DNA from: Propionibacteriaceae bacterium | GTDB taxonomy: Bacteria > Actinomycetota > Actinomycetes > Propionibacteriales > Propionibacteriaceae | Assembly: GCA_027492675.1 (NCBI GenBank) | Contig: JAPUEI010000033.1 | Coordinates: 58,904-101,116 of the forward strand | Direction of reading: 5' to 3' | Length of the DNA stretch: 42,213 nt | In this document: in pieces, positions 23,002 through 31,680 of the stretch | Layout: every line of letters begins with the position of its first letter | Numbering within the stretch: position 1 is the stretch's first letter | Notes under the pieces: generated by a model | What the model was told of the DNA's origin: nothing | Databases searched by the model: none | Seen by the model: only the letters and a program-made list of their open reading frames with translations | Translations under genes and position numbers: made by a program

Positions 23002-24156
23002 CTACTCGACAGGAATCCGGAGCTCCCAGTCAACTCCACGCCCCGGCGCGGCGCGCACCCTTGCCTGGCCGCCGAGGTCGCGGATCCGTCCCAGCACCGA
23101 GTCCCGTACACCCACGTGGCCGCGTTCTCCCGCCTTCGTGAGGTCGTCGGGATGAGCGCCGCGGCCGTTGTCGCGCACGGAGATGATCAGTTCGCGCCCC
23201 TCGTGCTCCAGCAGGACCCACGCCCTCGCCTCCGGACCCGCGTGCTTGGAGACGTTGGTGAGGATCTCGGTGACGACGGCGTCGATCTCGAGCGCCTGGT
23301 GGCTGGACACGATGACGCGCTCCGCCATGGCCGACACCGTGATGGTGCTGCTCTCGTGACGGTCCAGCATCGCCGTGATGTCCACCTCGTCGTTCTTCGG
23401 AAGCACCACGTCGCGGTCCTGCAGCATGACCCGCAGCCGACTCTCCTGCTCGCGCGCGAGCGACGCCAACGTCACGCCGCGCGGACCGAGCCCCGGCCCT
23501 TCGCGCTCCATCAGGGCGAGAACCTGGAGTACGCCGTCGTGCACGATCCGGTTGAGCCGCTCCCGCTCGCCCACCGAGGCCGTCTGCGCGAACGCGCGGT
23601 CGCGCTCCTCCATCGACCCGAGCAGCAGATTGCCCAACACGCCGATGCCCGCGCCGAGCAGCGCGTACACCACCACCCAGCTCCACAGGATCGGCGCGAA
23701 CCCCGGCGTGACGACCTCGAGGATCCCGCCCACCAACGCGCCGGCGATGGCCCCGCGGAAGGCGCCCTCGGCCGTGGCGACGGCCAGTGGAGCACAGATC
23801 GCCCAGTAAACGGGCAGCGCGAGGTAGTCACGCGTGAACAGACCGGCGCCCAGGATGGGGCTCGACAGGCCCATCAGGACCAGCGCCACCACGATGTCGG
23901 CCACGAGGAAGCTCCGGCGACGAGGAGCGGGTCGGGAGTACGAGACGGCGGCCAGGGCGGTCCAGGTCACCATCCAGATCATGGCTCCGACGAGGAGCCC
24001 GGGATGCGCGACCTCCTTCCAGCGCACCGCGTTCACCGCGAGCGCATGGAGACACAACGAGATCCGCAGCCAGCTGAGCACTCGGAGCAGGGGCCACAGC
24101 AGGAGCTGCGAGGCGGGTGATTCCCTCCCCGTGGTGCATGTGACCCGCGGGGGCAT
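23002..24156 (-). CDS. Membrane sensor histidine kinase, MacS/NarX-like
   Basis: The 384-residue protein has about five N-terminal membrane segments up to near residue 165 with no large extracellular domain. It then has a HisKA_3-type dimerisation helix with His206 in IVHDGVLQVLALM and an HATPase region (EILTNVSKHAG, VRDNGRG, GHVGVRDSVLGRI). The multi-helix sensor suggests detection within the membrane. The ATG at 24156 overlaps the acyltransferase stop by one base, so synthesis is tied to a lipid enzyme, hinting at an envelope signal. Confidence 0.92.
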   Translation of the reverse strand: MPPRVTCTTGRESPASQLLLWPLLRVLSWLRISLCLHALAVNAVRWKEVAHPGLLVGAMIWMVTWTALAAVSYSRPAPRRRSFLVADIVVALVLMGLSSPILGAGLFTRDYLALPVYWAICAPLAVATAEGAFRGAIAGALVGGILEVVTPGFAPILWSWVVVYALLGAGIGVLGNLLLGSMEERDRAFAQTASVGERERLNRIVHDGVLQVLALMEREGPGLGPRGVTLASLAREQESRLRVMLQDRDVVLPKNDEVDITAMLDRHESSTITVSAMAERVIVSSHQALEIDAVVTEILTNVSKHAGPEARAWVLLEHEGRELIISVRDNGRGAHPDDLTKAGERGHVGVRDSVLGRIRDLGGQARVRAAPGRGVDWELRIPVE

Positions 24157-24848
24157 CAGGCGGCCGTCTCGTCCGGCAGTTGCCTGGCGCGACCCGAGTT
24201 GCTGTAGACGGGGACGTACTCCTGTCCGGTCAGCTCTCCGATCGCCGCCATCACCTGGTCGGTGACCTGCCGGTACACCGCGCCGTCGCTCTCGCCGAAG
24301 TGCTCGGAGAAGTCCAGGGGGGCACCGATGCGGATGCCGGGCCGCTTCATCACGGGGATGCCGAACAGACCAGGCTGGAACTGCGTGCCCACGAAACCGA
24401 CCGGCACCACCGGCACCCGGGCGCCGAGCGCGAGCCGCGCCACGCCCGTACGACCTCGGTAGAGGCGGCCGTCGTGCGACCTCGTCCCTTCGGGGAAGAT
24501 GCCGACGACACCACCGTCGGTCAGCACGTCGTAGATCGGACGGAGCCCGTCGGCGCTCGCACGACCGCCGGAACGGTCCATGGGCACCTGGCCGACGGCG
24601 CGAAGGAACCAGCCGACAACTCGCCCGAAGCCCTTCTGGTGGAACAGCTCGGCCTTCGCGGGGAACGTCATCCGGCGCGTGATCATCGCCGGCAGCAGGA
24701 ACGTGTCACCTGCGGACAGGTGGTTGCCCGCCAGCACGACACCCCCTGTTGCGGGGATGTTCTCCTCGCCCTCCACCCATGGCCGGAACACCACCAGGCA
24801 CACGGGACGGAAGAGCGCGTACTTGAACAGCGTGTACAGCAAAGCCAT
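24156..24848 (-). CDS. 1-acyl-sn-glycerol-3-phosphate acyltransferase family protein
   Basis: The 230-residue PlsC-type enzyme has the catalytic NHLSAGD motif (His43, Asp48), a QVPMDRSGG block and FPEGTRS (Glu120) for glycerophosphate binding. It adds an acyl chain to lysophosphatidic acid or a related acceptor at the membrane. M. tuberculosis has a homologue (Rv2182c) at the equivalent place in this gene order. The ATG at 24848 has AAAGGG just upstream. It heads the unit acyltransferase, sensor kinase, regulator, aroG. Confidence 0.93.
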   Translation of the reverse strand: MALLYTLFKYALFRPVCLVVFRPWVEGEENIPATGGVVLAGNHLSAGDTFLLPAMITRRMTFPAKAELFHQKGFGRVVGWFLRAVGQVPMDRSGGRASADGLRPIYDVLTDGGVVGIFPEGTRSHDGRLYRGRTGVARLALGARVPVVPVGFVGTQFQPGLFGIPVMKRPGIRIGAPLDFSEHFGESDGAVYRQVTDQVMAAIGELTGQEYVPVYSNSGRARQLPDETAA

Positions 24849-24921
24849 GACCCTTTCGACTCTTCGGGCACTGTAGCGGCACGCGCCCCCCTCAGGCGGA
24901 TGTGGCGCCTAGCATGGCGTC

Positions 24922-25674
24922 GTGACCACCACATCGGGCATCCTCGACGGCGCGGAGCCGTTCTCCGGCGGAAGCGGACGGCAAGGGGTACTTCTCGTCC
25001 ACGGCTTCACCGGTTCCCCTCGTTCCCTGCGGCCCTGGGCCGAGGACCTCGCAGCCCGCGGCTATCGCGTGGAGCTTCCCCTGCTGCCCGGCCATGGCAC
25101 CCGCTGGGAGGACATGGAGGGCACCGACTGGACCGACTGGTACGGCGCCGTGGAGGCTGCCTTCGACGCCCTCGCGGCCGAGACCGACTCGGTCGCGGTG
25201 TGCGCGCTCTCGATGGGGGGCTCGCTCGCGTTGGAGCTGGCGGCCCACCGTCCCGTTTCGGCGCTCGTGCTCGTCAACCCGTCAGTGGGCACCAAAGACC
25301 CCCGCTTCCTCGTGCTGCCGGTGCTGGCACGGGTTCTCCGCTCGATCCCGGCGATCGGCGACGACATCGCCATGCCCGGCGTCGAGGAGGGGGCGTACGC
25401 GCGGACGCCGCTCAAGGGCGTCGTGTCACTGACCCGGTTGTGGCGGACCGTGCGCGGCCACCTCGCTCAGGTGACCGCGCCGACGCTGATCTTCCGCTCG
25501 CGCACCGACCATGTCGTCGACCCGTCGTCGGCAGCCCTCATCATCCGCGACCTCGGCTCCCACGAGGTGCAGGAAGTCATGCTCGAGAAGAGCTACCACG
25601 TGGCGACGCTGGACTACGACGCGCCAGTGATCTTCGCCGGCTGCGCCGAGTTCCTGGCCTCTCGGGTGCGATGA
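24922..25674 (+). CDS. Alpha/beta hydrolase, carboxylesterase/monoacylglycerol lipase type
   Basis: The 250-residue protein has the oxyanion block LLVHGFTGSP (24-33), LPGHGT, nucleophile Ser97 in ALSMGG (Ala replaces the first Gly of GxSxG), an acid in FRSRTDHVVD (Asp196 or Asp200) and His226 in SYHVATLD. This is the Est30-like group acting on short esters or monoacylglycerols. The GTG at 24922 lies 6 bases after TAGCAT with no Shine-Dalgarno, so a leaderless mRNA is likely. It overlaps the next gene by 4 bp. Confidence 0.9.
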   Translation: MTTTSGILDGAEPFSGGSGRQGVLLVHGFTGSPRSLRPWAEDLAARGYRVELPLLPGHGTRWEDMEGTDWTDWYGAVEAAFDALAAETDSVAVCALSMGGSLALELAAHRPVSALVLVNPSVGTKDPRFLVLPVLARVLRSIPAIGDDIAMPGVEEGAYARTPLKGVVSLTRLWRTVRGHLAQVTAPTLIFRSRTDHVVDPSSAALIIRDLGSHEVQEVMLEKSYHVATLDYDAPVIFAGCAEFLASRVR

Positions 25675-26090
25675 GCGACGACGTCGACGACCAGTTCAGA
25701 GACATCGTCTCGCGCCAACTGGCCGACCTCGACGCCGCGGACATCGACGAGAGCACGTTCGCCGAGACCGAGCCCGACCCCGTGCTGCCCCCTCCGCCGA
25801 CCAGGACGGTGTACGAGCTGACGGCACCGCGATCCTGGGCGCCACCACCCGAAGACGATGACTTCGTGCCACCACCACCGCTGCCCCCCGCCCGGTCGCC
25901 GTCGACGGTCGCCTGGATGGGCATCCTCACGGTGGTCGCCGGGATCGTCATCCTCGTCGGGGTCGTCCTGGGCCGCCTCTCGAGCTGGTGGGGGACGCCC
26001 GTCGGGCTCCTGTCGGTGTGCGCCGGGGTGGTCGTGCTGTTCACACGGCTCCCGAAGAACCACGGGCCCGACAACGGCGCGCGGGTCTAG
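25671..26090 (+). CDS. Small membrane protein, unknown function
   Basis: This 139-residue protein has an acidic N-terminal helix (VDDQFRDIVSRQLADLDAAD), a Pro-rich middle with two poly-Pro runs, and two closely spaced transmembrane helices near 81-102 and 108-125. The tail is short and polar. I know no function. Its ATG overlaps the esterase stop (ATGA), so the two are coupled. The topology resembles small actinobacterial envelope accessory proteins. Confidence 0.8.
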   Translation: MSDDVDDQFRDIVSRQLADLDAADIDESTFAETEPDPVLPPPPTRTVYELTAPRSWAPPPEDDDFVPPPPLPPARSPSTVAWMGILTVVAGIVILVGVVLGRLSSWWGTPVGLLSVCAGVVVLFTRLPKNHGPDNGARV

Positions 26091-26122
26091 TGCATCGAGG
26101 GCTTCCGGACGCAGGGCACCAG

Positions 26123-27154
26123 CTACTCGACTGTGTCGCGTAGCCGCCGACGGATCGCGGCCCGGACCTTCGTTCGCTTCCACGGCCAGAACACCGACAT
26201 CAGCCCCGGCGGCTCCGACATCGCATGCCGTGCGAGGTCGGCCGCACCGATGAGTCCCGCATCGTTGCGGAAGTGGGCCAGCGCGATCCTGGCGACCGGC
26301 CGATAGCCGCGTCCGGTGAGAGAGCGCCCGTACGCGTCGATCGCCGGCTTGAGGAGCAGTCCCCCGGCCTCGCTCACGCCTCCCCCGACGACGAACAGCT
26401 CAGGGTCGAGCGCGGCGGCGAGGTTCGCCATGCCGCGGCCCAACCAGGCGCCGACATCGGCCAGGAGTTCCACCGCGGGACGGTCGCCGGCCAGGGCCAG
26501 GGCCGTCACGTCGGGTCCGGTGATGCCGTCAGGTCCGGCGGCCCCGGCGAGGGCCATCGCCTGCGGCGCCCCAGACGAGATCAGGCTGTTCGCCTCCCGG
26601 ACGAGCGCGTTGCCGGACGCGTACTGCTCCCAGCACCCTCTGTTGCCGCACGCGCACCGCTCCCCGTCGGGCACGACCGTCATATGGCCCCACTCGCCGG
26701 CCATGCCGTAGGTGCCGCGGAAGACGCGACCGTCGACCACCAAAGCCCCGCCGATGCCTGTGCCGAGTGTGATGCAGACCATCACCCGGGCGCCGCGGCC
26801 GGCGCCGAAGCGGTACTCGGCCCAGGCCGCCGCGTTCGCGTCGTTGTCGACGATGACCGGGAGGTCGATGCGCCCACGAAGGCTGTCCCGCAGCGGCTCA
26901 TTGCGCCAGGCGAGGTGCGGCGAGAAGCGGACCAGGGCCTGCTCGGAGTCGACCCAGCCTGCGGCGCCGATGCCGACGGCGCCCACCGCGTAGGTGCTGC
27001 GGAGTTGGCCGACGACGTCGACGATCGCGTCCTCGACGCTGCCAGGACTCGAGGTCGGCGACGGCACGGTGACCCGTTCGAGGACCTCGCCCGAGCGTGT
27101 CACGACGCCGGCGGCCACCTTTGTGCCACCGATGTCGACCCCGATGCTGAGCAT
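26123..27154 (-). CDS. ROK family glucokinase
   Basis: The 343-residue protein starts with SIGVDIGGTKVAAGVV (phosphate loop). It has VIVDNDANAAAWAEYRFG with the catalytic Asp, GTGIGGALVVDG, the zinc motif CACGNRGCWEQYASG and VVGGGVSEAGG. It phosphorylates glucose or a related hexose with ATP. About 30 residues after the usual end (SEPPGLMSVFWPWKRTK onward) form an unusual basic C-terminal extension. I chose ATG 27154, preceded by GGGGGGT; the frame is open to 27400 without similarity. Its stop lies 33 bp from the convergent small membrane gene. Confidence 0.9.
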   Translation of the reverse strand: MLSIGVDIGGTKVAAGVVTRSGEVLERVTVPSPTSSPGSVEDAIVDVVGQLRSTYAVGAVGIGAAGWVDSEQALVRFSPHLAWRNEPLRDSLRGRIDLPVIVDNDANAAAWAEYRFGAGRGARVMVCITLGTGIGGALVVDGRVFRGTYGMAGEWGHMTVVPDGERCACGNRGCWEQYASGNALVREANSLISSGAPQAMALAGAAGPDGITGPDVTALALAGDRPAVELLADVGAWLGRGMANLAAALDPELFVVGGGVSEAGGLLLKPAIDAYGRSLTGRGYRPVARIALAHFRNDAGLIGAADLARHAMSEPPGLMSVFWPWKRTKVRAAIRRRLRDTVE

Positions 27155-27212
27155 GCGCCACCCCCCGGTGTCCTGGTTCGGTGACGCCACTGTAGCGACG
27201 GTGGGGCCGGCC

Positions 27213-28307
27213 TCAGATGGGTGTCGTGAGCATGTCGCGGAACCTGTGAGCGACCTGCTCGGAACCGACGAGCTCGGCCACGTGCGCGCGTCCCGCCACG
27301 CCTGCTGCCCTTGCCGCGTCGGGATCGCCGAGCCATCTGACGATGGCCGCGGCCAGCTGTGCGGGATCCTCGGCGTCGACGATCGAGCCCGTGACGCCAT
27401 CGATGACGGTGTCGGGCGCGCCGCCCGAGGAGCCGACGACCACGGGCAGCCCGCAGGCTGCCGCCTCGCACGTGACCACGCCCAGCCCCTCCGCGTACAG
27501 CCCTCCCAACCGGGTCCGTACAGGCGAGACGAAGACGCTGCCCCCGGCCAGGAAGCCGGGCATCTCGTGGTGCTGTCGAGCGCCCAGGATCTCCACGCTG
27601 GGGAGCCGCGATGCCTGTCGGCGCAAGGACGCGTCCTGCGGGCCGTCGCCAGCGATCCGCAGCCGCGCGTCGGGCATGGCCTCGACGACGCGCGGCCAGG
27701 CGGCGAGGAGCCGATCCAGGCCCTTCTGGGGTACGAAGCGGGCGGCGGCCAGCACCGTACGGGCGACCGGGTCGGTGGCGGGCGTGAACGCGCTGAGGTC
27801 GACGGGGGGTGGCAGCAGAACGAGCTTCGAGCGGTCGACGGGCCTCAGCGCGTCGGCGATGTACAGGCGGGTGTAGGCGGAGATGACCCCGAGCGCATCG
27901 ACCTCCTGCCCGATCCGGCGCAAGGCCTGGCGTGCGCCGGGGACGCGCGACCACCAGACCTCGTGGCCGTGGGTGAGGGCCACGATGCGGGAGGCCCCTG
28001 CGGCCCGCAGGCGGGGGGCCAGCAACGCCAGCGGGGCGGCGGCGCCGAAGACGACCGAGGACGCCCCGTACTCGCTCATCAGGGCCGACGCCCGACGCCC
28101 CATGGCCGGGGTGGGCAGCAGCGGGCCGGGTAGGCGATGTACGGGGAAGGCCAAGGAAGCGTCGTACGCGCGGGTGGCTGCCTGATCGACCTCGGTGCGC
28201 GTGACGACGACGACGCGGTCATCAACGAACCGGCAGACGTGGCGGACGAAGGTCTCGATCCCACCGACGCGGGGAGGGAAGTCGTTGGTGACGACCAGCG
28301 TCGTCAT
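27213..28307 (-). CDS. pimB: PimB'-like GT4 mannosyltransferase
   Basis: The 364-residue GT-B enzyme begins with VVTNDFPPRVGGIETFVR. It has THGHEVWW, AARFVPQKGLDRLL, IAGDGPQ, and the nucleotide-sugar loop LYAEGLGVVTCEAAACGLPVV (Glu-x7-Glu). By family and by synteny with Rv2188c it transfers mannose from GDP-mannose to phosphatidylinositol monomannoside on the cytoplasmic face. It lies 15 bp downstream of the NlpC/P60 gene on the same strand, as in mycobacteria. Other GT4 substrates cannot be ruled out. Confidence 0.85.
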   Translation of the reverse strand: MTTLVVTNDFPPRVGGIETFVRHVCRFVDDRVVVVTRTEVDQAATRAYDASLAFPVHRLPGPLLPTPAMGRRASALMSEYGASSVVFGAAAPLALLAPRLRAAGASRIVALTHGHEVWWSRVPGARQALRRIGQEVDALGVISAYTRLYIADALRPVDRSKLVLLPPPVDLSAFTPATDPVARTVLAAARFVPQKGLDRLLAAWPRVVEAMPDARLRIAGDGPQDASLRRQASRLPSVEILGARQHHEMPGFLAGGSVFVSPVRTRLGGLYAEGLGVVTCEAAACGLPVVVGSSGGAPDTVIDGVTGSIVDAEDPAQLAAAIVRWLGDPDAARAAGVAGRAHVAELVGSEQVAHRFRDMLTTPI

Positions 28308-28322
28308 GTGCCCGACCTCGGG

Positions 28323-29369
28323 TCAGGCGACGCGGCGCCCGCCCATGAACGGCATTGACGTCACGGACGCCGTGGTGACACCGGTTCGCGGGTTGGAGGC
28401 GTGGACGATCATGCCGTTGCCGATGTAGATGCCGACGTGGCTGATGCCGGAGTAGTAGAACACCAGGTCGCCGGGGGCGAGGTTCGCCAGGCTGACCGGG
28501 GTGCCGACACCGAACTGGGCGCCCGACGTGCGGGGAAGACCGATGCCGGCCTGTGCGTAAGCGGCGCTGGTGAGGCCGGAGCAGTCGTACGAGTTGGGGC
28601 CGGTGCCGCCACGTACGTAGGGCTTGCCGACCTGCGACAGCGCGAAGTTCAACGCGATGCGCGCACGGTCACTGCCGCCGGTCGCCGGCGCGCTCGCCGT
28701 CGTCGTGGTGCGTGCCGCGCTGCGGGAGGTGTCTGTCTGCGTGGCCTGCTGGGCAGCGGCTGCACGAGCGGCCGCCAGCTCCTTGCGCTGCTGTTCGGTG
28801 AGCCGATCGAGAACGGCCTGCGCCGCGTCGACCTTGGCGTCCGACTGCTTCTTCAGGTCGGCGAGGCTAGCTTCCTCGGCAGAGATCTGCTTCGTCTGCG
28901 CCTCTGCCGACTGCTGAAGATCGGCCAGGTCGGCGACGGCGCTCTGGTAGTCCTGGAGCAGCGCGGAGGTGTTGTCGTTGGCCTTCTTGATGGTCGACAG
29001 CCCACTGAGGAACGCCTGTACGTCGTCGGTGACGAGCAGCTGGGTCGTGGTGTCGATGCCGCTGGAGCGGTACTGCTGCAGCGCGATCTGGCTGACCTGC
29101 GACTTCAGGGAGGCGACCTTGGCCACCTGCGTGGTCGAGTCGGTCCGCGCCTGGTCAAGGGTCTTCTGGCTCGCCTGGAGCTTCGTCTGCACCTCGGTGT
29201 ACTGCGCGTCGATCTCCGACTGCTGCTGCTCGAGCTGCTCGAGCTGGGCCTTCGCGCCGTCAACGGTGGTGGGGTCAGCGTGCGCAACACCCGGACCAGC
29301 GAAGATCATGGCCCCGGCGAGGACCGCGGTCATCAGACCGAGCCCTGCCTTACGCAGCAGTCCACTCAC
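28323..29369 (-). CDS. Secreted NlpC/P60 peptidoglycan endopeptidase with coiled coil, RipC-like
   Basis: The 348-residue protein has a signal peptide (1-31, ending AHA), a long coiled coil (about 38-205), an Ala/Thr linker, and an NlpC/P60 domain with Cys263 (YDCSGL), His311 (SHVGIY) and His323 (VHASN). It cuts peptidoglycan stems; the coiled coil usually mediates autoinhibition or activation by FtsEX-like partners. GTG at 29369 has GGAGG about 9 bases upstream. It occupies the same position as M. tuberculosis Rv2190c. A promoter is visible at 29437-29409. Confidence 0.94.
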   Translation of the reverse strand: MSGLLRKAGLGLMTAVLAGAMIFAGPGVAHADPTTVDGAKAQLEQLEQQQSEIDAQYTEVQTKLQASQKTLDQARTDSTTQVAKVASLKSQVSQIALQQYRSSGIDTTTQLLVTDDVQAFLSGLSTIKKANDNTSALLQDYQSAVADLADLQQSAEAQTKQISAEEASLADLKKQSDAKVDAAQAVLDRLTEQQRKELAAARAAAAQQATQTDTSRSAARTTTTASAPATGGSDRARIALNFALSQVGKPYVRGGTGPNSYDCSGLTSAAYAQAGIGLPRTSGAQFGVGTPVSLANLAPGDLVFYYSGISHVGIYIGNGMIVHASNPRTGVTTASVTSMPFMGGRRVA

Positions 29370-29408
29370 GCGCTTCCACCTCCGGTTCCTGGCCCCAAGC
29401 CTGAGAAG

Positions 29409-29437
29409 AATCTAAACGACTTCCTCAGGGTTTCCAA
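29409..29437 (-). promoter_or_regulatory. Promoter of the NlpC/P60 gene
   Basis: On the minus strand TTGGAA (29437-29432) and TAGATT (29414-29409) are separated by 17 bases, giving a start near 29402 and a 33-base leader with GGAGG. An imperfect palindrome, CTTTC-GT-GAAAG (29470-29481), lies about 70 bp upstream of the start and could be a regulator site. Confidence 0.5.
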
Positions 29438-29555
29438 GTCCATCGGCGCGAATACTGCGGACGTTGTCACTTTCGTGAAAGGCTAACTGCGCCCTCACTA
29501 GGCAGGATGCCCGCCGGATCGCGCTACCGGATGCTGAGATTCGCTGAGGCTCGCC

Positions 29556-29795
29556 TCAGCCGTACAGACGGTAGAGCTCGTCACCCGGCGCCCTCCGAGG
29601 CGGCGAGGACGGCTTCGGAACGAGCCGCAGCGGTGGCACGAGCCCCGACGCGGCCAGCGCGCCGATCGCCGCCTGCTCGGCCTCGTCGAAGCTCAGCGCG
29701 TCGTCAGGAACCCCGAGGATCGCGGAGACGATGCAGTCGGAGCACGCGAGTCCCCGAACGGCGCATGTGTCGCAGTCGATGCACAACTTGGTCAT
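29556..29795 (-). CDS. Cys-rich small protein, unknown
   Basis: The 79-residue protein has five cysteines in its first 20 residues (Cys5, 8, 11, 17, 20: KLCIDCDTCAVRGLACSDC), suggesting a zinc or iron-sulphur site. A helical acidic middle (ALSFDEAEQAAIGALAASG) and a basic, Pro-rich end follow. The ATG at 29795 precedes the Cys cluster; an ATG at 29903 is in frame but reads through the divergent promoter. There is no Shine-Dalgarno; a motif like the DNA-damage promoter lies directly upstream. I do not know a function. Confidence 0.72.
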   Translation of the reverse strand: MTKLCIDCDTCAVRGLACSDCIVSAILGVPDDALSFDEAEQAAIGALAASGLVPPLRLVPKPSSPPRRAPGDELYRLYG

Positions 29796-29801
29796 GGCCT
29801 C

Positions 29802-29907
29802 ACGGTGACAGGGGGCACTGACAGTTTCCGCACGCCGATCTACAGGACGTCGATCTGGACTCTTCTCGGACAGGCGTACGAAAACTGTCGGCCCGCCGTG
29901 CAACGCT
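29802..29907. promoter_or_regulatory. Divergent promoter pair resembling PafBC/RecA-NDp DNA-damage promoters
   Basis: The known motif is TTGTCRGTG-N8-TAnnnT. Minus strand: CTGTCAGTG (29824-29816), 8 bases, CACCGT (29807-29802), then 6 bases to the ATG at 29795. Plus strand: CTGTCGGCC (29885-29893), 8 bases, AACGCT (29902-29907), then 7 bases to the ATG at 29915. Each has one mismatch at the first position of the -10. The -35 copies form an inverted repeat with 13 of 15 bases matching. Confidence 0.45.
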
Positions 29908-29914
29908 GCAGAAC

Positions 29915-31597
29915 ATGTCGATCCAGCCCGTCCTCGTGGAGTCGGGGACCCACCTGTCAGAGGTGTCGTTCTGCGTGGTCGACCTCGAGACCACCGGCGG
30001 CGCCGAGGACAGCCGGATCACGGAGTTCGGCGCCGTACGGGTGCGAGGCGGCGAGGTCACCGGCGAGCTCTCGACGCTCGTGAACCCGCACACCCACATC
30101 CCCGCAGCCATCGCCGTGCTCACCGGCATCACCAACTCGATGGTGGCCGGCGCGCCGCGGCTGGCGGACGTGCTGCCGCAGTTCCTGGAGTTCGCCGCGG
30201 GCAGCGTGATCGTGGCTCACAACGCCCGCTTCGACGTCGGGTTCCTCAAGCGGGGCTGCGCCGAGCTCGGCTACGCCTGGCCCTCTCCCCCGGTGGTCGA
30301 CACGGTCGGGCTGGCGCGCAGCGTGATGATGCGCGACGAGGTGCCCAACCACAAGCTGTCCACGCTCGCGCGCCACTTCCACGCCTCGGTGGAGCCGAAC
30401 CACCGCGCGCTGTCCGACGCGCGCGCCACCGTCGATGTCCTCCACGGCCTCATCGAGAGGGTCGGCAGCCTTGGTGTGCACACACTGGAGGACCTCCTCG
30501 AATGCACCCGCAAGGTCCACCCGGCGCGTCGGGCCCGCCGCACGTGGGCGCAAGGGGTCCCCGAGAAGCCGGGCGTGTACTGCTTCGTGACGGAACGCCC
30601 AGACGGCGACGCCGTCCGCAAGGAGGTGCTGTACGTCGGCACGTCGAAGAACCTCCGGCAGCGGGTGCGGTCATACTTCACGGCCGCCGAGACTCGGCCG
30701 CGCATCGACGAGATGGTGCGCGTCGCCACGGGTGTCGAGACCACGGTGTGCCGCACCCAGCTCGAGGCCCAGGTGCTGGAGCTGCGACTCATCGCCGCCC
30801 ACTCCCCCCGCTACAACCGCCGCAGCAAGTTCCCGGAGCGCGGCACCTGGATCAAGCTGACCACCGAGGCGTTCCCGCGGTTCTCGCTGGTCTCGCGCGT
30901 GCTGGACGACGGTGCCCGCTACCTGGGTCCGTTCCGACAGCGGGCCGGCGCCGAGGAGGCGCTGATGGCGATCTACGACGCGTGTCCTGTACGACGGTGC
31001 AGCGCGCGCCTGTCCGTACGGACCGCGCGTCCCGCGTGCGCCATCGCCGAGCTCGGCCACTGCTGTGCGCCGTGCGAGCTCGGCGAGGGGGCGGCGGCGT
31101 ACGAGGAGGTGGCCGCCGCGGCCAAGGCCATCCTCGACGGAGATGTTCGCGAGGTCGTGGCCGCTGCCGAGCGCCGGTTGACGCGGCTGGTGGCCGAGGA
31201 GCGGTTCGAGGAGGCAGCGACGGTCCATCGCCGGCTGGAGAGCTTCCGTGGAGGCAGCCGACGCCACCACCGGGTGAGCGCGCTCGCCGCGTGCCCAGAG
31301 ATCGTCGCGGCGCGGCCGTCGGGCGGTGGCTGGGAGATCCACGTCATCCGCTACGGCAGGTTGGCGGCGGCGGAGATCGCGGCGCGCGGCGACAACGCCC
31401 GGGACGTGGCCGAGAGCGCGGCCAGGTCTGCCCAGTCCGTGACGCCGCCCGTTCCGCCCTTGCCTGCGGCGACGATCGAGGAGACCGAGCGGATCGCGGA
31501 CTGGCTCGAGTCCGACGGCGTCCGGATCATCGAGATCGACGGCGGCTGGTCGTGGCCGCGACACCTGGGATGCACGCTCGAACGCCTGAGCGCCTGA
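29915..31597 (+). CDS. DEDD (DnaQ-like) exonuclease fused to UvrC-like GIY-YIG nuclease
   Basis: The 560-residue protein has an N-terminal 3'-5' exonuclease (ExoI VVDLETTGG with Asp23 and Glu25, ExoII AHNARFDVGFL, ExoIII HRALSDARAT). A GIY-YIG domain follows (KPGVYCF, LYVGTSKNLRQRVRSYF). Next is a Cys-rich stretch like UvrC (CPVRRCSARL, HCCAPCELG) and a UVR-like helix (EERFEEAATVHRRL). The RNase H-like C-terminal nuclease of UvrC is absent, as in Cho. It should incise damaged DNA and degrade ends. M. tuberculosis Rv2191 has the same plan and place. The ATG at 29915 has no ribosome site. Confidence 0.92.
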   Translation: MSIQPVLVESGTHLSEVSFCVVDLETTGGAEDSRITEFGAVRVRGGEVTGELSTLVNPHTHIPAAIAVLTGITNSMVAGAPRLADVLPQFLEFAAGSVIVAHNARFDVGFLKRGCAELGYAWPSPPVVDTVGLARSVMMRDEVPNHKLSTLARHFHASVEPNHRALSDARATVDVLHGLIERVGSLGVHTLEDLLECTRKVHPARRARRTWAQGVPEKPGVYCFVTERPDGDAVRKEVLYVGTSKNLRQRVRSYFTAAETRPRIDEMVRVATGVETTVCRTQLEAQVLELRLIAAHSPRYNRRSKFPERGTWIKLTTEAFPRFSLVSRVLDDGARYLGPFRQRAGAEEALMAIYDACPVRRCSARLSVRTARPACAIAELGHCCAPCELGEGAAAYEEVAAAAKAILDGDVREVVAAAERRLTRLVAEERFEEAATVHRRLESFRGGSRRHHRVSALAACPEIVAARPSGGGWEIHVIRYGRLAAAEIAARGDNARDVAESAARSAQSVTPPVPPLPAATIEETERIADWLESDGVRIIEIDGGWSWPRHLGCTLERLSA

Positions 31598-31680
31598 GCA
31601 TGGGCACTAGCCGTACGACTCGTGACTGGTTTCGCCGGAGTCCGCCCGGCCACACCGTGGCGGCTGGTTAGGATGCCCGC

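Noticed and set aside
29370..29555. c-di-AMP (ydaO) riboswitch upstream of the NlpC/P60 gene
   Set aside because: Such leaders are known before actinobacterial wall hydrolases, but the inferred leader here is only about 33 bases and lacks the conserved ydaO blocks.
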